Notes: generated by a model not told the origin, from the letters alone. DNA of 64,000 nucleotides from Halorientalis salina (GCF_005049285.1 NZ_SOSC01000005.1:124001-188000), one strand, 5' to 3'. Shown: positions 8,707 through 16,509, numbered from the stretch's first letter. Numbers and translations are program-made.

Positions 8707-9774
8707 ATGGCGAAAGCGACCCAGGAGTTCGGCGAGTGGCCGATAAAACGTCTCAACACGGAGGTCATCGCGTCGGGGCCGAAATCCGCCGCGGACATGG
8801 ACCGCGACCAGGCCCGGGAGGCCTTCGAGCGCATCCTGGCCGACGAACCGGACCCGACGACGCTGGGCGCGTTCTGGCTGGCCAACCGCTGGAAGCGAAA
8901 CACCCCGGAGGAACTCGCGGCCTACACCGACGTGATGCGCGAGCAGTCGGTCGAACCCGCCGAACCGGACGCCGACCCCGTCGACTGCGGGGCGAACTAC
9001 GACGGCAAACACTCCACCGCGATACTGGGCGTCGCCGCGGGCGTCGTCGCGGCCGCCGCTGGCACGCCCGTCGTCGTCCACTCGGGCGACCGCGTCCCGA
9101 CCCAGAAACTCGACGCCTACAAGCACGTTCTGGACGAGTTGGGCGTCCGGACGGAACTCGAACCAGAAGAGAGCGCGGACATGGTCGACGAGACCGGCTT
9201 CGGCTTCTACTACCAGCCGGCGTTCAATCCGGTCGTCGACGACCTCTGGGAGCGCCGGGACATGATGGGCGTCCGGACGTTCGTCAACACCGTCGAGACG
9301 CTGGCCAACCCCGCCAACGCCGACGTGCACCTCGGGAGTTTCTACCACCTGGCCTTCGCGGAGAAGATCGTCGACACCTTCCGCAACCTCGAATCCCAGG
9401 ACGTGAGCCGCGTGCTCATGTTCCAGGGCCAGGAAGGGTACGACGACATCCGGCCGGGATCGACTGTAGTTGCGGAGTGGTCGGACGGTGAGGACCTCGA
9501 GGACTTCGAGATCGAGACCGCCGAGTACGGCATGGACTTCGAGGGCGAGGACCTGGAGGTCGACGACATCGCGGCGGACTCGGCGACGATCACCGAGGCG
9601 GTGCTGGCCGGCGAGCGCGACGATCAGTTCGCCGACGCCGTCGCGGTCAACGCCGCGCTCCGGATGTACGCGCGCGAGGACATCGATTCGCTGGACGAGG
9701 GGCTGGAGACGGCCCGCGAGACGATCGAAAGCGGCGACGCCGAGGCGGTGCTGGACGAACTGCGAGGGTTCTGA
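8707..9774 (+). CDS. TrpD-like phosphoribosyltransferase family protein
   Basis: A 355-residue protein of the anthranilate phosphoribosyltransferase/thymidine phosphorylase (family 3) fold. The N-terminal helical domain (residues 1-90) is followed by an alpha/beta part with D-C-G-A-N-Y-D-G-K near 97 and HSGDRVPTQKLD near 125. These resemble TrpD but the usual phosphate loop G-T-G-G-D is replaced by G-A-N-Y-D, and no trp genes lie nearby, so it is probably a TrpD2-like paralogue with another role, perhaps nucleic-acid binding. Codon use matches its neighbours. It ends 4 bp before the convergent DUF308 gene. Confidence 0.75.
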   Translation: MAKATQEFGEWPIKRLNTEVIASGPKSAADMDRDQAREAFERILADEPDPTTLGAFWLANRWKRNTPEELAAYTDVMREQSVEPAEPDADPVDCGANYDGKHSTAILGVAAGVVAAAAGTPVVVHSGDRVPTQKLDAYKHVLDELGVRTELEPEESADMVDETGFGFYYQPAFNPVVDDLWERRDMMGVRTFVNTVETLANPANADVHLGSFYHLAFAEKIVDTFRNLESQDVSRVLMFQGQEGYDDIRPGSTVVAEWSDGEDLEDFEIETAEYGMDFEGEDLEVDDIAADSATITEAVLAGERDDQFADAVAVNAALRMYAREDIDSLDEGLETARETIESGDAEAVLDELRGF

Positions 9775-9777
9775 GGG

Positions 9778-10365
9778 TCAGGCGGGCGTCTCCGCCACTT
9801 CTTCGGTCAGTTCGTTCGATCCACGTCCGAGGAACACGAGCCCCATCCCCGTCGTCAGGAGGTTCACACCGAAAATTACGCCGAGGCCCCACTCGGCGGT
9901 CGATGGGAGGCCGGCCCACAGGAGCGCGGCGAACAGCAGCGAGAGGAGGCCGCTGAACACGTTCCACTCCCAGTTGGGTTCGTTTCTGACGGTAAAACTC
10001 ATCAGGACGAGCGCGAGCCCCTCGACGGCCAGGAACGCCACGAGCAACACCTCCAGCGACGCCAGCGTGAGGACCGGATTGGCCATCAGTACCATGCCGG
10101 ACCCGGTGTAGACGACGCCGACCAGCGCCTGCACGAGCGACCCGCTCCAGTCCGAGGCCGAGAAGGCGTGGGCGAAGTGGAGGACGCCGCCGACGATCAG
10201 GACCGCCCCGAACAACAGCGCCAGCGAGATCTCGGTTACGAACGGGAACGCGATGGCGAGCACCCCAAGCAGGGCCAGCAGGACGCCGATGGCCTGCAGG
10301 GTCCGACGCTTGTCGTCGGTCACCGTCGACAGCGTCGTGTCCGTCTCGGTTGTCTCCGTGCTCAT
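9778..10365 (-). CDS. HdeD/DUF308 family membrane protein
   Basis: A 195-residue protein with six predicted hydrophobic segments between residues 22 and 185 and hydrophilic acidic ends, the pattern of the HdeD (DUF308) family. Bacterial HdeD is linked to acid resistance; the function in archaea is unknown. The ATG at 10365 is chosen because the residues before it are not part of the family. A paralogue at 13886-14545 shares F-P-F-V-T/S-P-F-V-T segments, the E-N/P-N-W-x-W loop and the L-L-F/I-F-G-V-N-L-L-T-T-G helix near the C-terminus. It is convergent with the TrpD-like gene, only 3 bp apart. Confidence 0.85.
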   Translation of the reverse strand: MSTETTETDTTLSTVTDDKRRTLQAIGVLLALLGVLAIAFPFVTEISLALLFGAVLIVGGVLHFAHAFSASDWSGSLVQALVGVVYTGSGMVLMANPVLTLASLEVLLVAFLAVEGLALVLMSFTVRNEPNWEWNVFSGLLSLLFAALLWAGLPSTAEWGLGVIFGVNLLTTGMGLVFLGRGSNELTEEVAETPA

Positions 10366-10480
10366 GTGCGTGCCCAGGGTCCCCAATCAGGTAAGGAAAT
10401 TCACGATGAACGACTGTCTTCGATAGGATTGGGCGACGGTCACCTGCCAGTCGGTTACGGGTCGGCGGCGACGGGCAGTC

Positions 10481-10562
10481 ATACGGACTGCTGTAAGTCA
10501 TTTCCGCATCGACCGCCCGAAATCGGGCGGTCGTCGCGGTACACAGTTACAGCAAACCGTAT
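10481..10562. repeat. ATACGG palindromic element, copy A (82 bp)
   Basis: It starts ATACGG and ends CCGTAT, with inner inverted repeats GCTGTAA/TTACAGC and a central GACCGCCCG/CGGGCGGTC pair, so the whole element can fold into a long interrupted hairpin. The last base (10562) is the first base read as 'tca', the complement of the TGA stop of the membrane-protein gene at 10562-10948; that gene's stop therefore overlaps the element by one base. Three more copies lie at 15687, 19271 and 35546. Confidence 0.9.
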
Positions 10563-10948
10563 CAGGCGTTCCCGGTCGGTTGCCAGACCCGCACCAGGCC
10601 GAGACAGCCGAGCAGGGCGACCGAGAATCCCACGATGCTGGCCCCGTCGTCGCCGAGTACGCCGCGAAGCGCCGCCCAGACCCCCGCGATGACGGCGAGG
10701 ACGGCGAGCGCGACGCCGAATCCCCAGAGCGCGGCGCGCCCCGGACTGTACTGGCGGGGGAGTTTGCTGTAGAGGTAGGCCGGGAGGAGCCCGACTGCCA
10801 GCGTCGTGAGGAAGACGGCTCGCGTGCTGCCGCCGGCGAGTCGGTCGAGCGTGACGACCGCCGGCAGGGCCAGCACGAACGCGGCGACGAGGATCGCGTT
10901 CGTGTCGGTCACCCACTGCTTGCCGCCCGCAGTCCTGTCTGCGCTCAT
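10562..10948 (-). CDS. Small haloarchaeal membrane protein of unknown function
   Basis: A 128-residue protein with four hydrophobic segments (about 17-35, 45-63, 75-97 and 104-122). I do not recognise a family. The ATG at 10948 is preferred to a longer frame that would run into the divergent neighbour. The stop codon TGA is joined to a copy of the ATACGG repeat: its final A is the first base of the element read outward from the gene. It is divergent from the RecA-like gene at 11048, sharing a 99-bp promoter region. Confidence 0.7.
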   Translation of the reverse strand: MSADRTAGGKQWVTDTNAILVAAFVLALPAVVTLDRLAGGSTRAVFLTTLAVGLLPAYLYSKLPRQYSPGRAALWGFGVALAVLAVIAGVWAALRGVLGDDGASIVGFSVALLGCLGLVRVWQPTGNA

Positions 10949-11047
10949 AGCTCGTGAGAGCAGCGGCGAGGTGAAAAAAGGCGCTACTCCGACCGCGACG
11001 GCCCCGGCGGCAGCAGGCTTATCGGTACTGGCCACATCCGTCGGGCC

Positions 11048-11671
11048 ATGACCGGTGACCTCTCGACCGGGGTCGACCTGCTCGACAGCGCCATGGGCGG
11101 TGGCGTGCCACCCGGCAGTCTCGTCGCCCTGACCGCCCCGCCGCGCGCCCAGAGCGAACCCCTGCTCTACGAGATGGCGGCCGCGAACCCGACCCGCTAC
11201 CTCTCGACGCTGCGCACGAGCGAGGAAGTGACCGAGGCCATCACCGCCACGCTCCCCTCGACCTCGGGGGTCAGCATCGACGTCCGCGCGGTCGACGGCG
11301 ACGAGATCCTCGCCAACCCCGAGCAGTCCCTCGGGAGCTTAGACTCGCACTCGCTGGTGATCATCGACCCGACGACGGAACTCGAACAGGGCGACCGCGA
11401 GCGCTACCGTTCGTTTCTCGACACCTGCAAGCGCGCGCTCCGGATGACCGACAGCGTCGGCCTGTTCCACTGCCACGAGAACAACCCCGCCGTGTTGCGC
11501 CGGGACATGACGCTGACCCGCGCGGACCTCGTCTGGGACGTCTGCGTCGAGGTCATCGACGACAACGTCCGCACCCGGATGGCCATCACCAAGTTCCGGG
11601 GCGGGACGCCCTTCGGCCTGGTCGACCTGAACTTCTCCGAGGGCGGCGTTACTGCCGACGCGCGTCGGTAG
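11048..11671 (+). CDS. RecA/KaiC-like protein with degenerate P-loop
   Basis: A 207-residue protein of the RAD55/KaiC-like fold. It opens with the family pattern T-G-V-D-L-L-D-x-x-M-G-G-G-V-P-P-G near residues 7-23, but the place of Walker A reads ALTAPPRAQSEP and has no G-K-T/S. The Walker B strand is present as SHSLVIIDPTTE near 100. ATP hydrolysis is therefore unlikely; such haloarchaeal proteins are thought to act as signalling or scaffold subunits. A second degenerate member is encoded at 34219-34878 in a sensory operon. It is monocistronic or paired with the downstream cyclophilin, 62 bp away. Confidence 0.75.
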   Translation: MTGDLSTGVDLLDSAMGGGVPPGSLVALTAPPRAQSEPLLYEMAAANPTRYLSTLRTSEEVTEAITATLPSTSGVSIDVRAVDGDEILANPEQSLGSLDSHSLVIIDPTTELEQGDRERYRSFLDTCKRALRMTDSVGLFHCHENNPAVLRRDMTLTRADLVWDVCVEVIDDNVRTRMAITKFRGGTPFGLVDLNFSEGGVTADARR

Positions 11672-11733
11672 GTGTGGCCGCCGGAAGGGGACCAGACACC
11701 AGACTTTTCCCCTGACCCGCCGGAGGGAATGCC

Positions 11734-12282
11734 ATGAGTGACCTGACTGCGACACTGCACACCAGCGAAGGCGACATCGAGGTCGACCTCTTCGACGAGC
11801 GCGCACCCAACACCGTCGAGAACTTCGTCGGCCTGGCCGAGGGCGCCGACGACTACGAGGGCACCGAGGTCGGCCCCGGCACCGGCGCGTGGGAGGACCC
11901 CGAATCCGGTGAGAAGCGCGTCGACCCGCTGTACTCGGACATCCTCTTTCACCGCATCATCGACGGCTTCATGATTCAGGGCGGGGACCCGACCGAGACC
12001 GGCAAGGGCGGCCCGGGCTACACCTTCGACGACGAGTTCCACGACGACCTGCGCCACGACGGCGCGGGCAAACTGAGCATGGCCAACCGCGGCCCGGACA
12101 CCAACGGCTCGCAGTTCTTCATCACGCTGGACGCCCAGCCCCACCTCGACGACAAACACGCCGTCTTCGGCGCGGTCGAGGAGGGAATGGAAGTCGTCGA
12201 GTCCATCGCGTCAGTGCCGACCGACGCCCAGGACAAACCCCAGGAAGAAGTCGTCCTCGAATCCGTCGAGATCCACGAATAG
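11734..12282 (+). CDS. Cyclophilin-type peptidyl-prolyl isomerase
   Basis: A 182-residue cytoplasmic cyclophilin that catalyses cis-trans isomerisation of X-Pro bonds. The active-site block FHRIIDGFMIQGGDP lies near residues 70-84 (Arg72, Phe77, Gln80), followed by G-S-Q-F-F-I-T-L near 126-133. An acidic insertion around residues 36-66 (D-D-Y-E-G-T-E-V-G-P-G-T-G) is a haloarchaeal adaptation. No signal peptide is present. The ATG is preceded by a GGAGGGAA stretch that may act as a ribosome binding site. Confidence 0.95.
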   Translation: MSDLTATLHTSEGDIEVDLFDERAPNTVENFVGLAEGADDYEGTEVGPGTGAWEDPESGEKRVDPLYSDILFHRIIDGFMIQGGDPTETGKGGPGYTFDDEFHDDLRHDGAGKLSMANRGPDTNGSQFFITLDAQPHLDDKHAVFGAVEEGMEVVESIASVPTDAQDKPQEEVVLESVEIHE

Positions 12283-12434
12283 TACCGAGCGGTCGACAGC
12301 TATTTTTTCTGATAGGAGCCCACGACTAAGGCCCTCAGGCCCGTCCGTCGAGTCATGTGCCGGAGCGAGCGCCCCATTCGAGTTCGGTACCCCCTCCGCG
12401 CGATTCGTGGACACAACACGGGCGTTGATACGTC

Positions 12435-13742
12435 GTGAGCACCGCGTCCGACGGCGGGTTCGACCGGAAACGGGTGGGGTTGTGGGTCGTCTTTCTCGTC
12501 TTGCTGGTGGGGGCGCTGGTCGTCGCCTGGCAGTACGTCGGCACGCTCATGCTCGGCCTGTTCGCCTATTACGTCGCCCGACCGGTGTTTCAGCGGTTCC
12601 AGCGACGGATTCCCTCGCGGACGCTAGCGGTGGCAGTGACCCTGCTGGTCGTGGCACTGCCGGTCCTGTTGCTCGTCGGGTGGACGTTGCTCGTCGCCGT
12701 CGAGCAACTCTCGGCCCTTCTCGGAGGCGGGTCGGCGGACCAGTTCGGCGACCTGCTAGAACCGTACATCGGGACGGCGCTCTCGGTCGAGGACCTGGAG
12801 CGCAACGCCAGAGCCGTCCTCGACGATCCCTCGCAGTTCGATCGGCTGAACCAGTCGGCTACCGCAGTGCTTTCCGCCCTCCTCGACTCGCTGGTATCGG
12901 CGCTGACCGCGCTCATCCACCTGTTCATCGCGCTCATCGTGGCGTTCTACCTCCTCCGGGACGACCACCGCCTCGCGGCGTGGGCGCGCGAGACGTTCGT
13001 GACGCCCGACGGCGTCGTCGACTCGTACCTGGTCGCCGTCGACAGCGACCTCCAGACGGTCTTCTTCGGCAACATTCTCAACGCGTTGCTGACCGCCGTC
13101 CTGGGCGTCGTCACCTACAGCGCGCTCAACCTCGTCGCGCCCGCGCCCGTCCGGATCCCCAACCCGGTGTTGCTCGGCCTGGTCTCCGGCGTCGCCAGCC
13201 TCGTGCCGGTCATCGGTATCAAACTCGTCTGGGTGCCGATCAGCGCGTACCTGCTCGGGACCTCACTGGTGGTCGACCCCGCGACGACGTGGTTCGTCGC
13301 GCTCTTCGCCGGCGTCTCCGTCGTCGTCGTCGACACCATCCCCGACCAGTTGCTCCGCCCGTACGTGAGCGGCCGGACGCTCCACGTCGGTGCCGTCATG
13401 CTCGCCTACACCATCGGCCCGCTGCTCTTTGGCTGGTACGGCATCTTCCTCGGACCGTTCCTGCTCGTCGTCGGTGTCGAGTTCGCCCGACACGTGTTCC
13501 CCTGGCTCGTCGACCCCGAATCCGCACCCGAAACGCGTCGGCCCGAACCGACGTTTGCGGCCGAGGTAAGCCAGACACCCGCAGACGCAACCGCTCCGGC
13601 GGACGACGAGGTGGTGACGGGGGCGGATCCCGACACCGACACGCCGACCGAATCGGTGGACGCGGACGGGCAGGGAACGGCATCGGCAGAAACGGAATCC
13701 GAGTCGGATATCGAGGACGGGACGGCCGGCGAGGAGTCCTAG
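12435..13742 (+). CDS. AI-2E family transporter (PerM-like)
   Basis: A 435-residue membrane protein. The N-terminal pair of segments (about 14-50), a further pair near 60-85, a long soluble loop (95-145) and a cluster of four or five segments (155-355) match the AI-2E/PerM topology, including the conserved run G-L-V-S-G-V-A-S-L-V-P-V-I-G near 240-255 and the P-D-Q-L-L-R-P motif near 305. The last 80 residues are hydrophilic, very acidic and repetitive (Asp/Glu/Thr/Ala), a disordered cytoplasmic tail. The start is GTG at 12435. Substrates of archaeal members are unknown; related proteins export signals or exchange ions. Confidence 0.85.
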   Translation: MSTASDGGFDRKRVGLWVVFLVLLVGALVVAWQYVGTLMLGLFAYYVARPVFQRFQRRIPSRTLAVAVTLLVVALPVLLLVGWTLLVAVEQLSALLGGGSADQFGDLLEPYIGTALSVEDLERNARAVLDDPSQFDRLNQSATAVLSALLDSLVSALTALIHLFIALIVAFYLLRDDHRLAAWARETFVTPDGVVDSYLVAVDSDLQTVFFGNILNALLTAVLGVVTYSALNLVAPAPVRIPNPVLLGLVSGVASLVPVIGIKLVWVPISAYLLGTSLVVDPATTWFVALFAGVSVVVVDTIPDQLLRPYVSGRTLHVGAVMLAYTIGPLLFGWYGIFLGPFLLVVGVEFARHVFPWLVDPESAPETRRPEPTFAAEVSQTPADATAPADDEVVTGADPDTDTPTESVDADGQGTASAETESESDIEDGTAGEES

Positions 13743-13885
13743 AAGCCCGCAACCACTGGACAGGCAGGCTGAAACTATCCTTTTGCCACTGCTAGTACAT
13801 CAGTCAGGGTGTCCGTTGCATAGTGGGTACCCGTTCCCGACCGATCGTCCGGGTATCCGATCCACGCGCGCTACCGACTTCAGCC

Positions 13886-14545
13886 ATGAATTCCGATAAC
13901 TCAGACGACACGACCGAGACGGATTCGTTCGACGAGCCGACAGAACCGCAGTCGAATCACACCCCAGGGGAGCCGGGCCGCGAGGCGCTCGCGGCCAACC
14001 GAACGCTCGTGATGGCGGTCGGCGTCCTCGTCGCCCTGCTGGGCGTCGTGGCCATCCTCTCGCCGTTCGTCACCGGAGTCGCGCTCACGCTCGTGTTCGG
14101 TGCTCTCCTCGTTGCCGCAGCCGTCTTTCAGACGGCCTCGGCGGTCGCCGCCCGGGGGTGGAGCGGCTTCGCCTTCGGCGTCGGGCTCGCGGCCCTCTAC
14201 GCCGTCGCAGGCGTCGTGTTGCTAGTGAATCCCACCGTCGGACTCGTGACGCTCACCTTCCTGCTGGGGCTGTACTTCCTCGCGGAGGGTATCATCCAGT
14301 TGCTCATGGGCCTGCGAGTCCGTGAGAACGACAACTGGGGCTGGATGCTGTTTTCGGGCATCGTCTCGCTGTTGCTCTCCTCGCTGGTCCTGCTCGAGTT
14401 CCCCAGCAGCGCCGAGTGGGCGGTCGGCCTGCTGTTCGGCGTGAACCTGCTGACGACCGGCGTCGCGATGGCCTCGCTGGCGATGGCCGCCACGCCGGAG
14501 CCGGCCACGACGACGACGGGCCCAGTCGAAGAAGCCGGTACCTGA
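13886..14545 (+). CDS. HdeD/DUF308 family membrane protein (second copy)
   Basis: A 219-residue protein: an acidic, Ser/Thr-rich N-terminal tail of about 45 residues, then six hydrophobic segments and a short C-terminal tail. It is a paralogue of the protein at 9778-10365; the two share the loop R-V-R-E-N-D-N-W-G-W / T-V-R-N-E-P-N-W-E-W and the S-A-E-W-A-V-G-L-L-F-G-V-N-L-L-T-T-G helix. The ATG at 13886 is taken because the preceding 21 residues of the longest frame have no family match. Function is unknown; the pairing of two DUF308 genes within 4 kb suggests an old duplication. Confidence 0.85.
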   Translation: MNSDNSDDTTETDSFDEPTEPQSNHTPGEPGREALAANRTLVMAVGVLVALLGVVAILSPFVTGVALTLVFGALLVAAAVFQTASAVAARGWSGFAFGVGLAALYAVAGVVLLVNPTVGLVTLTFLLGLYFLAEGIIQLLMGLRVRENDNWGWMLFSGIVSLLLSSLVLLEFPSSAEWAVGLLFGVNLLTTGVAMASLAMAATPEPATTTTGPVEEAGT

Positions 14546-14589
14546 ACCCGAAGCGACAAACGAAAGGTCGGTGGCTCCGAACGGTCGGT

Positions 14590-14931
14590 ATGGCCGACGA
14601 GGACGAGCCCATCGACCCGAGCGAGATCGGCGAGCAGGACGCGCCGCCAGTCGCCGAGAAGCCCTACAAGATCGTCTTCGAGGCGAACAAGTGCTTCGGC
14701 GCGGGGAAGTGCGCCGAGGTTTCGGAGAACTGGAAGATGGACATCTCGACGGGCATAGCCAAGCCCGAGACCTACTTCTTCGACGAGTCGGAGCTGGACC
14801 ACAACGTCAGCGCCGCCGAGGCATGTCCCGCAAAAAAGGACGTGGGCGTCATCCACGTTGTCGACCGCCGGAGCAACGAGGAGATCGCCCCCGATCCCCA
14901 CGGCGACGGCACGCTCAGCGTCGACTGGTGA
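14590..14931 (+). CDS. Single-cluster ferredoxin
   Basis: A 113-residue acidic protein. The Cys pattern C-F-G-A-G-K-C near residues 36-42 and a distal C-P-A-K-K near 80 match the short ferredoxins with one 3Fe-4S or 4Fe-4S cluster; only three cysteines are evident, which favours 3Fe-4S. The motif E-A-N-K-C-F-G-A-G-K-C-A-E-V resembles small ferredoxins that serve cytochrome P450 or oxidoreductases. The N-terminal 25 residues are acidic and probably disordered. No redox partner is adjacent. The ATG at 14590 is the first in frame after the preceding gene's stop. Confidence 0.8.
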   Translation: MADEDEPIDPSEIGEQDAPPVAEKPYKIVFEANKCFGAGKCAEVSENWKMDISTGIAKPETYFFDESELDHNVSAAEACPAKKDVGVIHVVDRRSNEEIAPDPHGDGTLSVDW

Positions 14932-14962
14932 GAGGGTCGTCGAGCGTCGTGGTTTCGGTCGG

Positions 14963-15073
14963 TTAGCCGTCGAGCGTCCCGTCGCGGTAGTTCGGAGCCG
15001 TCTCCTGGAGGTAGACGCCGGCCTGCGGGTGCTGGTCGGCGTCTTCGATGACGTCGTCGGAGAGTTCAGCCAT
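14963..15073 (-). CDS. 36-residue microprotein
   Basis: A short frame reads MAELSDDVIEDADQHPQAGV followed by Y-L-Q-E-T-A-P-N-Y-R-D-G-T-L-D-G and a TAA. Codon use is strongly haloarchaeal (GAC, GTC, CTC) and the peptide is acidic, both arguing that it is translated. It is convergent with the ferredoxin gene, 31 bp away. No domain is recognised. It may be a conserved small protein; only comparison with relatives can settle this. Confidence 0.55.
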   Translation of the reverse strand: MAELSDDVIEDADQHPQAGVYLQETAPNYRDGTLDG

Positions 15074-15120
15074 GAGTTCGGTACGGCCGGGACGTGGATA
15101 AGTCACGGGAGTTGGGAGCT

Positions 15121-15131
15121 GTATTTTAAAT
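15121..15131 (+). promoter_or_regulatory. TATA-like element before the PD-(D/E)XK nuclease
   Basis: The AT-rich TATTTTAAATT lies 24 bp before the ATG at 15145 in otherwise GC-rich DNA, the right spacing for a leaderless haloarchaeal transcript. It therefore supports the 15145 start over the internal ATG at 15160, and would also drive the tRNA-Leu gene that begins inside the CDS stop codon. Confidence 0.55.
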
Positions 15132-15144
15132 TCAATCGCGAGGA

Positions 15145-15606
15145 ATGTATCTGCAGGGAATGAATAGAGGGCGACGACATCAACAGCGGGGAAAGGAGAC
15201 GGAAGCGACAGTAACGAGCGAACTGATCGAGCGAGGAATCTCGGTTCTGACGCCTGCGTTCGGAAACGAGCGGTATGATATGGTCATCGACCGGGAAGGC
15301 AATCTCGAACGCGTTCAGGTGAAAACTGCTTACGACCACAATCGAAAATCACAGACGGTTGTCGTCGAATTCGACACGACGGTGTATCAGAGCAGCGGGA
15401 TGCCGCAGAAAACGTACTACACAGCCGACGAAATCGATTCCTATTTGATACACTGCCCGAACCGGGAGACGACGTTGTACGTTCGGTTCCAGGAGACGGC
15501 CAAGACGCAGATGAACTTTAGTTTCAGAGAGAAGACAGCATACAACGATCACAACCAAAAAGCAGTAAACTTCGCGGTGGATTACACACTAGACGCGAGA
15601 CTGTGA
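15145..15606 (+). CDS. PD-(D/E)XK endonuclease (group I intron-associated type)
   Basis: A 153-residue nuclease-fold protein. The catalytic core is visible as Glu in the R-G-K-E-T-E-A helix near residue 18, Asp in ERYDMVIDREG near 45-49, and VQVKTA near 57-62, i.e. E...D...Q-x-K of the PD-(D/E)XK fold (PF11645-like). Members cut or resolve DNA; the target here is unknown. The gene is visibly less GC-rich than its neighbours (runs such as ACTTTAGTTTCAGAGAGA), suggesting transfer. Its TGA stop overlaps the first two bases of tRNA-Leu, so both are probably co-transcribed. Confidence 0.8.
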   Translation: MYLQGMNRGRRHQQRGKETEATVTSELIERGISVLTPAFGNERYDMVIDREGNLERVQVKTAYDHNRKSQTVVVEFDTTVYQSSGMPQKTYYTADEIDSYLIHCPNRETTLYVRFQETAKTQMNFSFREKTAYNDHNQKAVNFAVDYTLDARL

Positions 15607-15687
15607 GGGGGTAGCCAAGTGGCCAACGGCGCGGGTCTTAAGAACCCGTCTCGAAGGAGTTCCGGGGTTCGAACCCCCGTCCCCTCA
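15605..15687 (+). tRNA. tRNA-Leu (anticodon TAA)
   Basis: The class II tRNA folds with acceptor GAGGGGG/TCCCCTC (one G-T pair), D arm from GCC, anticodon stem CGGGT/ACCCG with loop CTTAAGA, anticodon TAA, a long variable arm, and T arm CGGGG-TTCGAAC-CCCCG. The discriminator is A15687. The 3' CCA is not encoded. The first two bases lie in the TGA stop of the nuclease gene and the discriminator is the first base of an ATACGG repeat, so there is no spacer on either side. Confidence 0.95.
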
Positions 15688-15768
15688 TACGGAATGCTGT
15701 AGAACGTTTCCGCATCGACCGCCCGACTGCGGGCGGTCGCCGCGGTACACAGCTACAGCAAACCGTAT
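15687..15768. repeat. ATACGG palindromic element, copy B (82 bp)
   Basis: This copy runs from ATACGG to CCGTAT with inner pairs GCTGTAG/CTACAGC and GACCGCCCG/CGGGCGGTC. It is nearly the reverse complement of copy C and close to copy A. It begins on the discriminator base of tRNA-Leu and ends 75 bp before the next gene. Confidence 0.9.
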
Positions 15769-15843
15769 CAGTTCTGTTCAGCCCGGGAACGTGGCAGTCC
15801 CGACGCAACGGGCTTTTGACGCCAACACACGTACAAGCGAGCA

Positions 15844-16356
15844 ATGACCGACGAGATACCCGAGCGGGCAGTTCGTGCCTTCGAAGGACACGACGCCTTC
15901 GAGCGCGACGACGACGGCTTCCGCGTGACGACGACGCGATTCGAGGGTCGCGTGACAGCGACCGACACCGACGAGTGGGCCATCGAGTACACCCTGACCG
16001 TCCGGGCACCGATGCTCTCGGCGGCCGTCGACGGGGACGTCGGCGACGCCGTCGAAGCCGGCTGGTTCGACACATACGAGCGCCGGCTGGCGGACGCCCC
16101 GAGCGCGACGCGTGCCGACGTGGAACTCGACGACCTCTCCGTCGCCGAGACGGCCGGCGAGGCCGTGGCGGAGTTCACCTTCGAGTACGGCAACGCCGAC
16201 CGCGCCCCCGACGTGGCGAAGGCGATGGCCGAATACGCCGAGGGGACCTACGTCGAAGGCGCGATTCCGGGCTACGACTACGAGGGCGTCGTCGCCGACC
16301 TCCTGGGAGCCGCCAGTTCGACCGGGCAGGGCGAGGGGACCGGAACGCCGCTGTAG
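15844..16356 (+). CDS. DUF5813 family protein
   Basis: A 170-residue acidic soluble protein typical of haloarchaea (DUF5813). It has an alternating beta-strand pattern (F-R-V-T-T-T-R-F-E-G-R-V-T-A-T; W-A-I-E-Y-T-L-T-V-R-A-P) and a C-terminal helical part with A-P-D-V-A-K-A-M-A-E-Y-A-E-G-T-Y-V-E-G near 125-143. No catalytic residues are recognised and the function is unknown. A perfect hairpin with a T6 tract follows at 16413-16448, so it is transcribed alone. Confidence 0.8.
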   Translation: MTDEIPERAVRAFEGHDAFERDDDGFRVTTTRFEGRVTATDTDEWAIEYTLTVRAPMLSAAVDGDVGDAVEAGWFDTYERRLADAPSATRADVELDDLSVAETAGEAVAEFTFEYGNADRAPDVAKAMAEYAEGTYVEGAIPGYDYEGVVADLLGAASSTGQGEGTGTPL

Positions 16357-16387
16357 CGGGGCAGTTGCGGTCGCGGAGGACGAGCAT

Positions 16388-16408
16388 CCGGCGCGCGGAG
16401 CGCGCCGG
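16388..16408. repeat. Perfect 9-bp hairpin, 3-nt loop
   Basis: Arms CCGGCGCGC and GCGCGCCGG enclose the loop GGA. It lies between the DUF5813 stop and the terminator hairpin at 16413 and resembles the short 3-nt-loop hairpins at 1621-1667, 16471-16489 and 31981-32087. Confidence 0.6.
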
Positions 16409-16412
16409 TTCA

Positions 16413-16448
16413 CGGAACTCGCGACTCGGTCGCGAGTTCCGCTTTTTT
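16413..16448 (+). terminator. Intrinsic-terminator-like hairpin with T6
   Basis: A perfect 12-bp stem (CGGAACTCGCGA/TCGCGAGTTCCG) with a 5-nt loop is followed by C and six T residues at 16443-16448. It follows the DUF5813 gene on the same strand and resembles a bacterial rho-independent terminator. Confidence 0.65.
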
Positions 16449-16470
16449 AGCGTAGATTTTTTGCGCGAGA

Positions 16471-16502
16471 GGTTCGCCTTCGGCGAACCCGAGCGTAAAA
16501 AA
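16471..16502 (-). terminator. Hairpin and T tract after the RAM-domain gene
   Basis: On the minus strand the RAM-domain gene stop at 16510 is followed by six T residues (complement of 16497-16502), then a perfect 8-bp hairpin GGTTCGCC/GGCGAACC (16471-16489, loop TTC). The T tract is the likely termination site of the trkA operon. Confidence 0.5.
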
Positions 16503-16509
16503 GGTACTC

